From contig WAQR01000049.1 in assembly GCA_015520145.1 (NCBI GenBank), forward strand, positions 1-11,322: a stretch of 11,322 bases of DNA, given 5' to 3'. The first letter of the stretch is position 1. Every line of letters begins with the position of its first letter. The position numbers were made by a program, and so were the translations under genes. Below the pieces are notes generated by a model. It searched no databases. It worked only from the letters and a program-made list of their open reading frames with translations, and had not been told where the DNA came from. This stretch comes from Candidatus Hydrothermarchaeota archaeon. Its GTDB lineage: Archaea > Hydrothermarchaeota > Hydrothermarchaeia > Hydrothermarchaeales > WAQR01. Below are positions 1 through 6,627 of the stretch, piece after piece.

Positions 1-759
1 CTCTTTTTACCATTCTTTTACAGGATCGATATTGTGATGCTCTCGCATCTTAAAGGACATGTTGAAGCAGGGATATACACTGCGGGATACAGGTTCGTGG
101 AGGCACTGGCATCATTTGCCATAATATATGCAGTTACCATTTTCCCTGTGCTTGCACACTCTTTCAAACACGAGAGGAGCAGGATGAACCTCATATACGA
201 AAGTTCGTTAAAATATATCTTTATATTGACCCTCCCAACTGCTGTAGGGACTGTTATAACCGCTGATAAGATAATCATGTTTATCCTGGGAGATGAATAT
301 CTGGAGTCTGCTATTGCATTGAAGATACTGATATGGCTTTTGATTTTTGCGTTTCTAAACGGCGTATTTGGTGCATATCTCGCTTCTATCCACAGGCAGG
401 AGATTGCAGCAATTACCCTGGGATTCGCACTTCTGGCTAATATAACACTGAATCTGCTATTGATACCCAGATTCAGCTATGTGGGAGCAGCAATTTCAAC
501 CCTGGCTACCCAGGCTGTGGTATCTGTTATTATGGGAAGTTATATCTCGGTATATTCGCGTAAATTGCCGGAGTTTCGCTATCTTCTCAAACCCGCTGTC
601 GGCAGCATGGTGATGGGTATTACAGGCATATATTTTATAGAGTTAAACCTGATATATCTAATTGTTCTGTGCACTGTGGTCTACCTCCTGGCTATTTATA
701 TACTAAAATGCGTTTCTAAAGAAGATATCAATATTATAAGAGGGATTTTTAAGAAATGA
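1..759 (+). CDS. polysaccharide flippase (Wzx/PST family), C-terminal part, cut by window edge
   Basis: The frame is open from the first base, so the gene starts upstream and only the last 252 residues are visible. The first visible residues read L-F-L-P-F-F-Y-R-I-D-I-V-M-L-S, followed by G-I-Y-T-A-G-Y-R. This is typical of the middle of MATE-like oligosaccharide flippases (Polysacc_synt family), which move lipid-linked sugar units across the membrane. At least six hydrophobic helices follow, and the last ends about 17 residues before the stop in a basic tail. The internal GTG/ATG at 34-39 should not be taken as the start, because the family signature runs through it. The stop overlaps the next gene by ATGA, so the genes are probably translationally coupled. 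The downstream sugar-type oxidoreductase supports a surface glycan or exopolysaccharide role. The family call is firm; the substrate is unknown. Confidence 0.85.
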   Translation, partial: LFLPFFYRIDIVMLSHLKGHVEAGIYTAGYRFVEALASFAIIYAVTIFPVLAHSFKHERSRMNLIYESSLKYIFILTLPTAVGTVITADKIIMFILGDEYLESAIALKILIWLLIFAFLNGVFGAYLASIHRQEIAAITLGFALLANITLNLLLIPRFSYVGAAISTLATQAVVSVIMGSYISVYSRKLPEFRYLLKPAVGSMVMGITGIYFIELNLIYLIVLCTVVYLLAIYILKCVSKEDINIIRGIFKK

Positions 760-1826
760 GTGACCGGGAGAGAAACATGGAGAGAAACAGAAAAGAAGAG
801 AAAAAAGAAGAGAGAACAGGAGATAGAGAAGGAGAGAGAGAAGGGAGAGAGATGGTGGTTGTAGCATCTAAAATAAAAGATCTTCAGGATATTGCGGAGA
901 TAAAAGATGGATTGTTCGAGCTTCTGGATACATTAACGGCACAGTCAGATCTCTGTATAACCCCCCGTGCTACAGTTATGATCAAACCAAATCTGTGTTT
1001 CATAAAAGGGCATGAAACAGGTGCTACTGTCGACCCTTTCCTGGTTGAGTGTCTTGTGGAATGGCTAAATAAAAACCATGAGCCCAGGAAGATAATTATA
1101 TGCGAGGCAGATGCAACCCAGCTAAATGCCGATATGGCCTTTAGGGCGCTTGGGTGGGAAGCCCTGGCCTCCAGGTATTCAAATGTAAGCCTCCTAAATC
1201 TTAGCAGAGATGAGAAGGTGAATGTAAAACTTAACGGGTTATTTTTGAAAGAGATAGAGATGTCGAAAAGCTATATGGAATCAGATCTTCTAATCTCAGT
1301 TGCAAAACTGAAGACCCATACCATCTCTACAATCTCGTGCTGCCTGAAGAATATATTTGGAGCAAACCCGCTTAAAAGAAAGGTGAAATACCACCCGTAT
1401 CTAAACGAGGTGATACACGACATCAATAAAGTAAGGGTACCTGATTTATGTCTGGTGGACGGGATAATCGGGATGGAGGGCAGCGGTCCTGTCAGCGGTG
1501 TGCCCAAACCAATCGGCGTGCTTGTCGCCGGGTGCAACCCTGTTGCAGTTGACCATTTCTGTGCCAGGATAATGGGGTTTGCCCCTGAAAAGATACCTCA
1601 TCTCGAATTTGCAAGACGGCAGGATCTCGGGAGTTTCTCATACAGATATTTTGGCGCAGATATGGATGAGATGAATTTCAATTTTAGGTTCGGGATGCCC
1701 ATGTGGAAAAAGGCGGTGTATGGGATATACAACAACAGGATTATAAACTATATCCCTTTCTGGAAAAGACTGCTTTTAAAGATACTATCCTACGGATCTT
1801 CTTCTGGAGGTGCTGCCAATAGGTGA
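756..1826 (+). CDS. DUF362 family protein with low-complexity N-terminus
   Basis: The 356-residue product matches DUF362 in its order of blocks: V-M-I-K-P-N (74-79), G-A-T-V-D-P (89-94), A-K-L-K-T-H-T (183-189), a G-I-I-G-M-E-G-S-G-P stretch (236-245) and N-P-V-A-V-D (261-266). No ferredoxin CxxCxxC motif, which some family members carry, is present. The biochemical function of DUF362 is not established; the domain recurs near glycan and redox genes. The start at 756 overlaps the flippase stop (ATGA) with AGGGAT 9 nt upstream. The first 32 residues are almost only E, R, K, G, N and D, encoded by a 12-bp repeat. A second in-frame ATG at 852, behind GGGAG at 843-847, would give M-V-V-V-A-S, a more normal beginning for the family. 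Which start is used cannot be settled here. The 3' end overlaps the next gene by 17 bp. Confidence 0.8.
   Translation: MSDRERNMERNRKEEKKEERTGDREGEREGREMVVVASKIKDLQDIAEIKDGLFELLDTLTAQSDLCITPRATVMIKPNLCFIKGHETGATVDPFLVECLVEWLNKNHEPRKIIICEADATQLNADMAFRALGWEALASRYSNVSLLNLSRDEKVNVKLNGLFLKEIEMSKSYMESDLLISVAKLKTHTISTISCCLKNIFGANPLKRKVKYHPYLNEVIHDINKVRVPDLCLVDGIIGMEGSGPVSGVPKPIGVLVAGCNPVAVDHFCARIMGFAPEKIPHLEFARRQDLGSFSYRYFGADMDEMNFNFRFGMPMWKKAVYGIYNNRIINYIPFWKRLLLKILSYGSSSGGAANR
768..851 (+). repeat. 12-bp polypurine minisatellite, 7 units, in frame
   Basis: Seven consecutive 12-bp units cover this stretch and end exactly at an in-frame ATG. Neighbouring units are near copies: GGAGAGAAACAT/GGAGAGAAACAG (read from 767), AAAAGAAGAGAA then AAAAGAAGAGAG (791-814), and AGAAGGAGAGAG then AGAAGGGAGAGA (827-850). 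Only three pyrimidines occur between 779 and 852. Because 12 is a multiple of three, copy changes would add or remove a tetrapeptide without a frameshift; the first units code for ERNM, ERNR, KEEK and KEER. Confidence 0.85.
1806..1821 (+). promoter_or_regulatory. Shine-Dalgarno GGAGGTG deciding the oxidoreductase start
   Basis: GGAGGTG at 1806-1812 is complementary to the archaeal 16S 3' end and is the strongest ribosome site in the window. The only canonical start codon nearby in frame, GTG 1810-1812, is part of the site itself. Six bases after the site lies ATA (1819-1821), in frame. The next in-frame GTG, at 1843, would destroy the Rossmann glycine motif. Confidence 0.55.
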
Positions 1827-2907
1827 GATAGATATCGGAATCGTGGGGCTCGGTTCAATCGCAAGGAGGATGCATCTGCCGGTTTTATCTGCCTTTGAGG
1901 ACGTGAATATTGTTGCAGCAGCAGATATAGATGAGAGGGCGGGGAGAAAGGTTGTAGAGAAGTGGGGGATATCTGGATTTTATACCGACTATGCAAAGAT
2001 GTACGAAGACGTAAACCTTGATATTGTCTTTGTATGTCTACCAAACAACATGCATTACGAGGCAGTTTTAAATGCGCTGAAAAGTGGCCTGAACGTCTTT
2101 TGTGAGAAACCTCTTGGCACGTCTCCTGAAGATGCATACGAACTGGTGAAGGTCTCAAATGAGAAGGGTCTTATCTTGGGCGTGGGCTACAACAAGTGTT
2201 TTAACCAGAATTATGTGAGGTCAAGGAGGATTATAAAGAACCTCCTGCTTGGGAAGGTTGTCCAGGTTCACGGGATACTTGTAAATCCAGGTCCGTTTGG
2301 CTGGTCTCCAAACAGTGCATGGTTTTTCGATGAGAGGAGCGGGGGCGTACTTTATGATTCTGGATGTCATATCGTACATCTAATCCATTATATTCTGGAT
2401 GACAGGATTACGGAAGTGTCGGCAGATTCTACGTCAACTACAGGGCTGGATATCCCTGACAATATTGTCTGTACATTCAGGACAGATAAGGGGACGGTGG
2501 GTACCATCAATATCGGGTGGAATGCAGGTGTCCTGTATAACGCTGTTCAGGTCCATGGTACTGCAGGCTCTCTTTTATCCAGCCCGCACAGCGTGGAGAA
2601 GATATTCCCGGGTGAGGATTCTCTGGATAAGACATTGAAGTATCTAAGGGCGATAAAGGATGCCCTGGGAAAAGACGTTATGATGGGCATGACCAGGGGG
2701 GATACTTCTGATGAGAAGATGACCAAAAAGGCAAGGGTTGATGTAACATATCTTAAAGAGGACAGGCTTTTTATTGATTCTGTGATCAATTCGACAAAAC
2801 CACCTGTTACAGGTGAGGATGCCTTGAGGGTTCTTGAGGTACTTGAGGGCATAAAACAGGCATCAAAATCCAGGAAAATTGTCGGTGTTGCCTATCATGA
2901 GCTGTAA
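1810..2907 (+). CDS. Gfo/Idh/MocA family NAD(P)-dependent oxidoreductase
   Basis: This is a 365-residue protein, a normal length for the family. The N-terminal Rossmann domain has G-I-V-G-L-G-S-I-A at 10-18 and an acidic strand end (A-A-D-I-D, 37-41) where the dinucleotide ribose usually binds. The family signature E-K-P is at 99-101. The C-terminal domain carries G-G-V-L-Y-D-S-G-C-H (178-187), with the conserved histidine at 187. The usual following Asp is His190 here. Members oxidise or reduce hydroxyls of sugars and related polyols, and the flippase and DUF362 neighbours suggest a nucleotide-sugar or surface-glycan substrate (inference). The coding start is uncertain: GTG at 1810 lies inside the ribosome site GGAGGTG (1806-1812), while ATA at 1819 has ideal spacing. 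The gene overlaps the previous one by 17 bp. Confidence 0.85.
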   Translation: MLPIGEIDIGIVGLGSIARRMHLPVLSAFEDVNIVAAADIDERAGRKVVEKWGISGFYTDYAKMYEDVNLDIVFVCLPNNMHYEAVLNALKSGLNVFCEKPLGTSPEDAYELVKVSNEKGLILGVGYNKCFNQNYVRSRRIIKNLLLGKVVQVHGILVNPGPFGWSPNSAWFFDERSGGVLYDSGCHIVHLIHYILDDRITEVSADSTSTTGLDIPDNIVCTFRTDKGTVGTINIGWNAGVLYNAVQVHGTAGSLLSSPHSVEKIFPGEDSLDKTLKYLRAIKDALGKDVMMGMTRGDTSDEKMTKKARVDVTYLKEDRLFIDSVINSTKPPVTGEDALRVLEVLEGIKQASKSRKIVGVAYHEL

Positions 2908-2910
2908 CCC

Positions 2911-2990
2911 CTTTTATGAACGATTCTGAAACTTTCTTAAAATTTCTTAATTTCACCTAACTACTCTTAATTTTTCTTAAAAACTATTAA
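2911..2990 (+). promoter_or_regulatory. helically phased TTAA decamer array upstream of amt
   Basis: Eight successive 10-bp units all end in AA, and the six from 2931 to 2990 all end in TAA. Examples are ACTTTCTTAA (2931-2940), AATTTCTTAA (2941-2950) and TTTTTCTTAA (2971-2980). The TTTCTTAA core is exact three times; CTCTTAA, CACCTAA and CTATTAA fill the other phases. A spacing of one helical turn puts all copies on the same DNA face. The last units merge with an AT-rich TATA-like stretch (about 2984-2995) that could serve amt. Possible roles are cooperative regulator binding or intrinsic curvature; it could also help end the preceding operon. Confidence 0.55.
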
Positions 2991-3030
2991 ATAATCCTAT
3001 CTTTTATTTCTGACAGATGGTGATTTGAAG

Positions 3031-4266
3031 ATGATAGATCCCGAGATATTCCAGACCTCAAGCAGTATATTTTTCCTGATATGGGGGGGTGTCCTGGTGT
3101 TTTCGATGCATGCTGGTTTTGCCTTTCTTGAGGCAGGGCTTGTAAGGCGCAAGAGTGTTGTAAATGCGTTTAATAAAATAATACTGGAGTGGGCAATTGC
3201 AGGTGTGATGTATTTTGTCATCGGTTATGGAATCGCTCATGGTATATGGTTTGCTGCAATGAGCGCAACAGGCATCCAGAATGCAGGGCTACAGTACAAT
3301 CTCGCCCACTACTTTTTCATGCTGACGTTTGCCACAGCAGCCATAGCAATTATCTCGGGCGGTGTGTCGGAGAGGACAAAATTCAAGGCACATCTTACAG
3401 CAGCAGTGTTTGTTACTGCGGTAATCTATCCGTTATTTGAGGGGCTGGTATGGGATTCAAACGCCATTTTTGGCAACCCCCTGGGCAGTGATACAGGCAT
3501 CCTTGCCCGCATGTTCGGCGCACCGTTTCACGATTTTGCAGGTTCTGTGGTGGTACATGCAATCGGCGGGTGGCTTGCCCTACCTGCGATAATGATAATC
3601 GGTCCAAGGCTTGGGAGGTTCGCTAACGGCAGGGTCGTCGAGTTCCCTATCCACAGCGTCCCTTATGTCGCCCTGGGATCGTGGTTCCTTGCTATCGGAT
3701 GGTACGGGTTCAATGTGGCAAGTGCAGCCTCTCTTGGGAATTTGAATATTGCACTTGTTGCGGCAAATACCACACTTGCAATGGCGGGTGGTGGGCTTAT
3801 AGCAACCCTGATATCAAAACATGACCCGGGGTTCATCCATAACGGAATACTTGCAGGTCTTGTGGCGGTCTGCGCGGGGAGCGACCTCTATCATCCTCTC
3901 GGGGCGTTTGTAGTAGGTGGTGTTGCAGGCGCAATACTCGTCTATGGTATCAAGTGGGAACTTGAAAGACTCAAGGCAGATGATGTCTGCGGCGTCTGGG
4001 TACTCCATGGGCTGTGCGGGGCGTGGGGCGGTATTGCGGTCGGTATCTTTGGGCTCACTGTCCTCGGCGGGCTTGGCGGTGTATCGTTTTTAGCTCAGCT
4101 TACCGGTACCCTGTCTGCCGTGGTATATGCCCTTATCGCATCGACGATTTTATATAAGGGAATGGATGTAATTATTGGAGTAAGGGCATCTGAAGCAGAT
4201 GAGATAGCCGGCCTGGATATAGCATATCACAGGACAGACGCGTATCCAGAGGACGTTGTAAGGTAA
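3031..4266 (+). CDS. amt: ammonium transporter (Amt/MEP/Rh family)
   Basis: The 411-residue, 11-helix type membrane protein moves ammonium into the cell. Key residues of the Amt pore are visible: the first gate F100, the second gate F227 in G-W-Y-G-F-N, S231 and W141 near the outer site, D168 in F-H-D-F-A-G-S, and the twin histidines H176 (V-V-V-H-A-I-G-G) and H326 (V-L-H-G-L-C-G). The histidines are 150 residues apart, as in E. coli AmtB, and D168-H176 also matches that spacing. The W141-D168 segment is longer than in E. coli. The cytoplasmic tail is about 35 residues. I chose ATG 3031 because GGTGAT (3019-3024) sits 6 nt upstream; an in-frame TTG at 3025 is less likely. glnK follows after 24 bp, so the pair is probably co-transcribed and blocked by GlnK when nitrogen is plentiful. 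Confidence 0.95.
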   Translation: MIDPEIFQTSSSIFFLIWGGVLVFSMHAGFAFLEAGLVRRKSVVNAFNKIILEWAIAGVMYFVIGYGIAHGIWFAAMSATGIQNAGLQYNLAHYFFMLTFATAAIAIISGGVSERTKFKAHLTAAVFVTAVIYPLFEGLVWDSNAIFGNPLGSDTGILARMFGAPFHDFAGSVVVHAIGGWLALPAIMIIGPRLGRFANGRVVEFPIHSVPYVALGSWFLAIGWYGFNVASAASLGNLNIALVAANTTLAMAGGGLIATLISKHDPGFIHNGILAGLVAVCAGSDLYHPLGAFVVGGVAGAILVYGIKWELERLKADDVCGVWVLHGLCGAWGGIAVGIFGLTVLGGLGGVSFLAQLTGTLSAVVYALIASTILYKGMDVIIGVRASEADEIAGLDIAYHRTDAYPEDVVR

Positions 4267-4290
4267 GGATAAGGTGACACGGTGACGGCA

Positions 4291-4629
4291 ATGAAAAAGA
4301 TCGAGGCGATAATAAGACCTGAAAGATTGAATAACGTAAAGACCGCACTGGAAGAGAGGGGCTTTTTAGGGATGACTGTTACTGAGGTGAAGGGGCGCGG
4401 ACGCCAGAAAGGGATAGTCCAGCAGTGGCGCGGAAGGGAGTACAGGGTTGATATGCTGGGCAAGGTAAAGCTGGAGGTCGTTGTGGATGATGAGGACTGC
4501 GAACCTGCGATCAATGCCATCATAGAAGCTGCCAAGACAGGAAATGTGGGAGACGGGAAGATATTTATTTATCCTGTTGAAGAGACGATACGGGTCAGGA
4601 CAGGCGAGAGGGGCAGAGATGCGGTTTAA
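4291..4629 (+). CDS. glnK: PII signal-transduction protein GlnK
   Basis: The 112-residue length is exact for PII. The protein opens with M-K-K-I-E-A-I-I-R-P and has the T-loop at about 37-55 (K-G-R-G-R-Q-K-G), with Tyr51 at its tip in G-R-E-Y-R-V-D. The B-loop reads K-T-G-N-V-G-D-G-K (82-90) and the C-loop carries R101 and R103. PII trimers bind ATP/ADP and 2-oxoglutarate, and GlnK plugs the Amt pore from the cytoplasm when 2-oxoglutarate is low. The adjacency to amt matches the widespread amt-glnK pairing. ATG 4291 has GGTGA at 4281-4285; an in-frame GTG at 4282 behind AAGGTGA is an alternative that adds M-T-A. The archaeal T-loop tyrosine is present, but whether it is modified is not visible. 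The stop lies only 6 bp from the stop of the converging GTPase gene. Confidence 0.96.
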   Translation: MKKIEAIIRPERLNNVKTALEERGFLGMTVTEVKGRGRQKGIVQQWRGREYRVDMLGKVKLEVVVDDEDCEPAINAIIEAAKTGNVGDGKIFIYPVEETIRVRTGERGRDAV

Positions 4630-4638
4630 TGCGGTTTA
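4619..4638. repeat. perfect 10-bp tandem duplication at convergent gene ends
   Basis: ATGCGGTTTA occurs twice back to back (4619-4628 and 4629-4638). The first copy and the next base hold the glnK stop TAA (4627-4629); the second copy ends with the reverse-strand stop of the GTPase gene (4636-4638). No T-rich archaeal terminator lies between the genes, so the two transcripts probably overlap at their 3' ends. Confidence 0.8.
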
Positions 4639-5832
4639 GTTCACTAATATCTTTATGATATCCAGATGGTTCAGTTCTCTGTCGCTTGAAATTTTCCTTT
4701 TTGTCCGTGCATCAATTGCGCCTATAAACCTGTTACCGATATCTGTGTGAATCTTAAAAGCAAGGTCTCTTGGCGTCGAACCCCTGTCGAGTATGTATGC
4801 ATCTGGCAGTATGTTTCCGTTTTTGTCTGCAAACCTGCCTTCGTCCTCAACCGGGAATACGACTATTTTCTTTAACACGTCAAGGACTGCGGTATTTATG
4901 CATTCCTGGACACCTGTATTGCCGAAGTTTTCAAAGACAGATCTTATTATCTGTAATCCCTTTGCCTGTTTTTCTGAAATCTTTGCCTGGTCGATTATTT
5001 CAAAATCAGAGTCTCCTGGGATATATCTTATTGCCCCTGACTCTGCCATGGTTTTGAGGACAAATTCTGCCATTGAGCTTGTTGGTATTATCAAATCGTC
5101 TGGAAACTCCTTTTTCATCAGTTCTATGTTCTTTTTTGATACCTCGATATCTGTCTTGTTTGCAGCAATAATCATCGGTTTTGAAATCTTCCGCAGGTTT
5201 TTTGTAAATATGAACAGGTCGTCGTCACTCCAATCTGCCGGGTTTTCAGGATTAAGGTCTGCCTCCCTTATAGCTTTTACGACATCTGCCTCACTAAAGC
5301 CTATTCCAGCAAACATCATGCAGAAATACTTTACAAAATCCCTTTTTTCTACCCGCGTCTTCCTGGTCATCTTTTCCCAGTTCCGCCTGAATATCTGGAG
5401 AAACCACTGCTCGATCTCGTCTTCCAGAAATCTTATGTCATCAAGTGGATTATGTGACCCGGGTTTCAGGATATTGCCTTCCGCATCTGTACTCCCTGAT
5501 GCATCAACCACATGGACAAGTGCCGCAGCCTGCCTTAGGTCGTCCATGAATCTGTTTCCAAGCCCCCTGCCTTCATGGGCATTCGGGACAAGCCCCGCGA
5601 CATCTATCATTTCAACCGGGACGAATCGATTGCCATCGATGCACCTGGAATTTTTCGCCCTGCATGTCACACCCAGTTCTCTGCATACACATGGTACTTT
5701 GACAAATCCGACTGCCTTATTCGCATCTACGGTCGTAAATGGATAATTTGCAGCCTCGACGTTGCTTAAAGTGGAGGCATTAAAAAAAGTGCTTTTGCCC
5801 ACATTTGGTTTGCCAACAACTCCGATCTCCAT
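4636..5832 (-). CDS. YchF/Ygr210-type TGS-domain GTPase
   Basis: The 398-residue protein belongs to the Obg/YchF-related translation GTPases of the archaeal-eukaryotic Ygr210 branch. G1 is G-K-P-N-V-G-K-S-T (7-15), switch I contains N-Y-P-F-T-T (29-34), G3 is D-V-A-G-L (77-81) followed by H-E-G-R-G-L-G-N-R-F, and G4 is N-K-T-D (225-228). N-K-T-D predicts GTP preference, unlike bacterial YchF, whose altered G4 gives ATP. A helical insert occupies about 130-215. The C-terminal TGS domain (about 330-398) has G-S-T-P-R-D-L-A-F-K-I-H. Four cysteines (48, 50, 57, 64) cluster between G2 and G3 and could bind a metal. Family members are linked to ribosomes and translation, but the exact role is unsettled. 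The start ATG follows the upstream gene by 6 bp with only a weak ribosome site, so translational coupling is likely. Confidence 0.9.
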   Translation of the reverse strand: MEIGVVGKPNVGKSTFFNASTLSNVEAANYPFTTVDANKAVGFVKVPCVCRELGVTCRAKNSRCIDGNRFVPVEMIDVAGLVPNAHEGRGLGNRFMDDLRQAAALVHVVDASGSTDAEGNILKPGSHNPLDDIRFLEDEIEQWFLQIFRRNWEKMTRKTRVEKRDFVKYFCMMFAGIGFSEADVVKAIREADLNPENPADWSDDDLFIFTKNLRKISKPMIIAANKTDIEVSKKNIELMKKEFPDDLIIPTSSMAEFVLKTMAESGAIRYIPGDSDFEIIDQAKISEKQAKGLQIIRSVFENFGNTGVQECINTAVLDVLKKIVVFPVEDEGRFADKNGNILPDAYILDRGSTPRDLAFKIHTDIGNRFIGAIDARTKRKISSDRELNHLDIIKILVN

Positions 5833-5838
5833 TTTAAT

Positions 5839-6201
5839 TTACTGCTCTTTTCTCTCTCTTAAAAGTTTTGCAAGGGGCGGCTCGTCGCTTAATGGCGTTT
5901 CTTTTGGTGTTTCTTTCGGCGCTTCTTTTATCTCTTCTTTTTCAGATGAGCCAGATGATATTGATGATACGGATTTTTTGATTGAGATATCCCCTTTGTC
6001 GATACCTTCAATGCTATCCAAACCTCCGATGTTTTTCATCATCTTTGTCACCCTGTTCAGTTCAGTCGTGTTTGAAACTATGGTCTCAAGATTTTCAATG
6101 AGGTCGTGCGTCTTTTTACTCTGCCTGAAATTGTGAATCATATTGAACAGGAGTATTGTATAAATCCCTGTAAAAAGCATTAGCAAAGTATAATCGTCCA
6201 A
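5839..6201 (-). CDS. small single-pass membrane protein with charged tail, unknown function
   Basis: I do not recognise this 120-residue protein. Residues 4-20 form one hydrophobic helix (L-L-M-L-F-T-G-I-Y-T-I-L-L-F). A polar, probably coiled-coil region follows (about 25-60), then a Ser-rich stretch (78-88) and a Pro/Glu/Lys-rich tail with A-P-K-E-T-P-K-E-T-P. This suggests a cytoplasmic tail anchored at the membrane. The TTG start at 6201 has a good ribosome site, GGGG at 6209-6212 with a 7-nt spacer; the ATG at 6180 has none and would begin inside the helix. It has its own promoter-like region upstream and ends 6 bp before the GTPase gene, so the two are probably co-transcribed. Shape and location resemble the small membrane protein behind MinD, but I see no sequence similarity. 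Confidence 0.7.
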   Translation of the reverse strand: MDDYTLLMLFTGIYTILLFNMIHNFRQSKKTHDLIENLETIVSNTTELNRVTKMMKNIGGLDSIEGIDKGDISIKKSVSSISSGSSEKEEIKEAPKETPKETPLSDEPPLAKLLRERKEQ

Positions 6202-6279
6202 TATATCGCCCCTTTTTTATATTTATACTTTAGATATTTAATTTAGTGGTAATATATAGCTTTCTATTCAAAACCCCAT
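6202..6279 (-). promoter_or_regulatory. probable promoter for the membrane protein-GTPase pair
   Basis: This AT-rich gap has a minus-strand TATA-like CTATATATT at 6251-6260. Initiation about 25 bp downstream (near 6229) would leave a short leader carrying the AAGGGG ribosome site at 6209-6214. A second AT-rich stretch, AAGTATAAATATA, covers 6218-6230. Part of the gap may also be the 3' end of the preceding transcript. Confidence 0.45.
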
Positions 6280-6603
6280 TTAGAACCTGTTTTTTTCATA
6301 ATAGTCGCTCTCTTTTTTTGATCCAAAACTCCTGATACCATCCCTTATCAACTGAAATCTCAATTTGTCAGCATATTCTTTGTCAATCTCGCCCCTGTTT
6401 TCCAGATACTCGATTATCTCAAGTCCCTGTTCAGCAGTATCGCATCTTCGAAGGAAGTCAATAGGACCTGGGTCGTAATTTCTAAATCCAGCATTACTGG
6501 CGTTTTCTGCTTCTTTGATGTCGGACCTCACGGCATTAATTGGCAGACCAGGTTCTTGTAATTCTTTTGCAAGGTTTCGGTATCTCTTCTTGAAGACTTC
6601 CAT
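6280..6603 (-). CDS. DUF2095-like archaeal protein of unknown function
   Basis: This is a 107-residue soluble, mostly helical protein. Its middle and end (Y-D-P-G-P-I-D-F-L-R-R-C-D-T, then E-Y-L-E-N-R-G-E-I, then G-I-R-S-F-G-S-K-K-E-S-D-Y-Y) fit my memory of the DUF2095 family of methanogen-type archaea, whose function is unknown. The family assignment was not searched and is moderate. ATG 6603 was chosen because GAGGGTG (6611-6617) lies 7 nt upstream; the codon before it is TTG and could be a longer alternative. One cysteine is present, in R-R-C-D-T. The gene follows the radical SAM gene after 24 bp, so it is probably part of the same transcript, and the TATA-containing gap downstream suggests the unit may end here. 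Confidence 0.7.
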   Translation of the reverse strand: MEVFKKRYRNLAKELQEPGLPINAVRSDIKEAENASNAGFRNYDPGPIDFLRRCDTAEQGLEIIEYLENRGEIDKEYADKLRFQLIRDGIRSFGSKKESDYYEKNRF

Positions 6604-6627
6604 CAAACTACACCCTCGTTTACTCTT

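Noticed and set aside
768..851. Repeat array as a CRISPR or mobile-element end
   Set aside because: Units are 12 bp with no spacers, in frame and purine-only, which is a minisatellite pattern.
1790..2158. Minus-strand open frame across the DUF362/oxidoreductase junction
   Set aside because: Both + strand genes are firmly identified here, and the antisense product has no domain-like pattern.
2908..3030. NrpR nitrogen operator upstream of amt
   Set aside because: Neither GGAA-N6-TTCC nor GGTA-N6-TACC was found by eye; only the phased TTAA array is present.
4793..5746. Long + strand open frame (317 codons) opposite the GTPase gene
   Set aside because: The minus-strand frame has all GTPase motifs in order. 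The + frame has a Ser/Phe/Leu-rich antisense composition and no recognisable domain.
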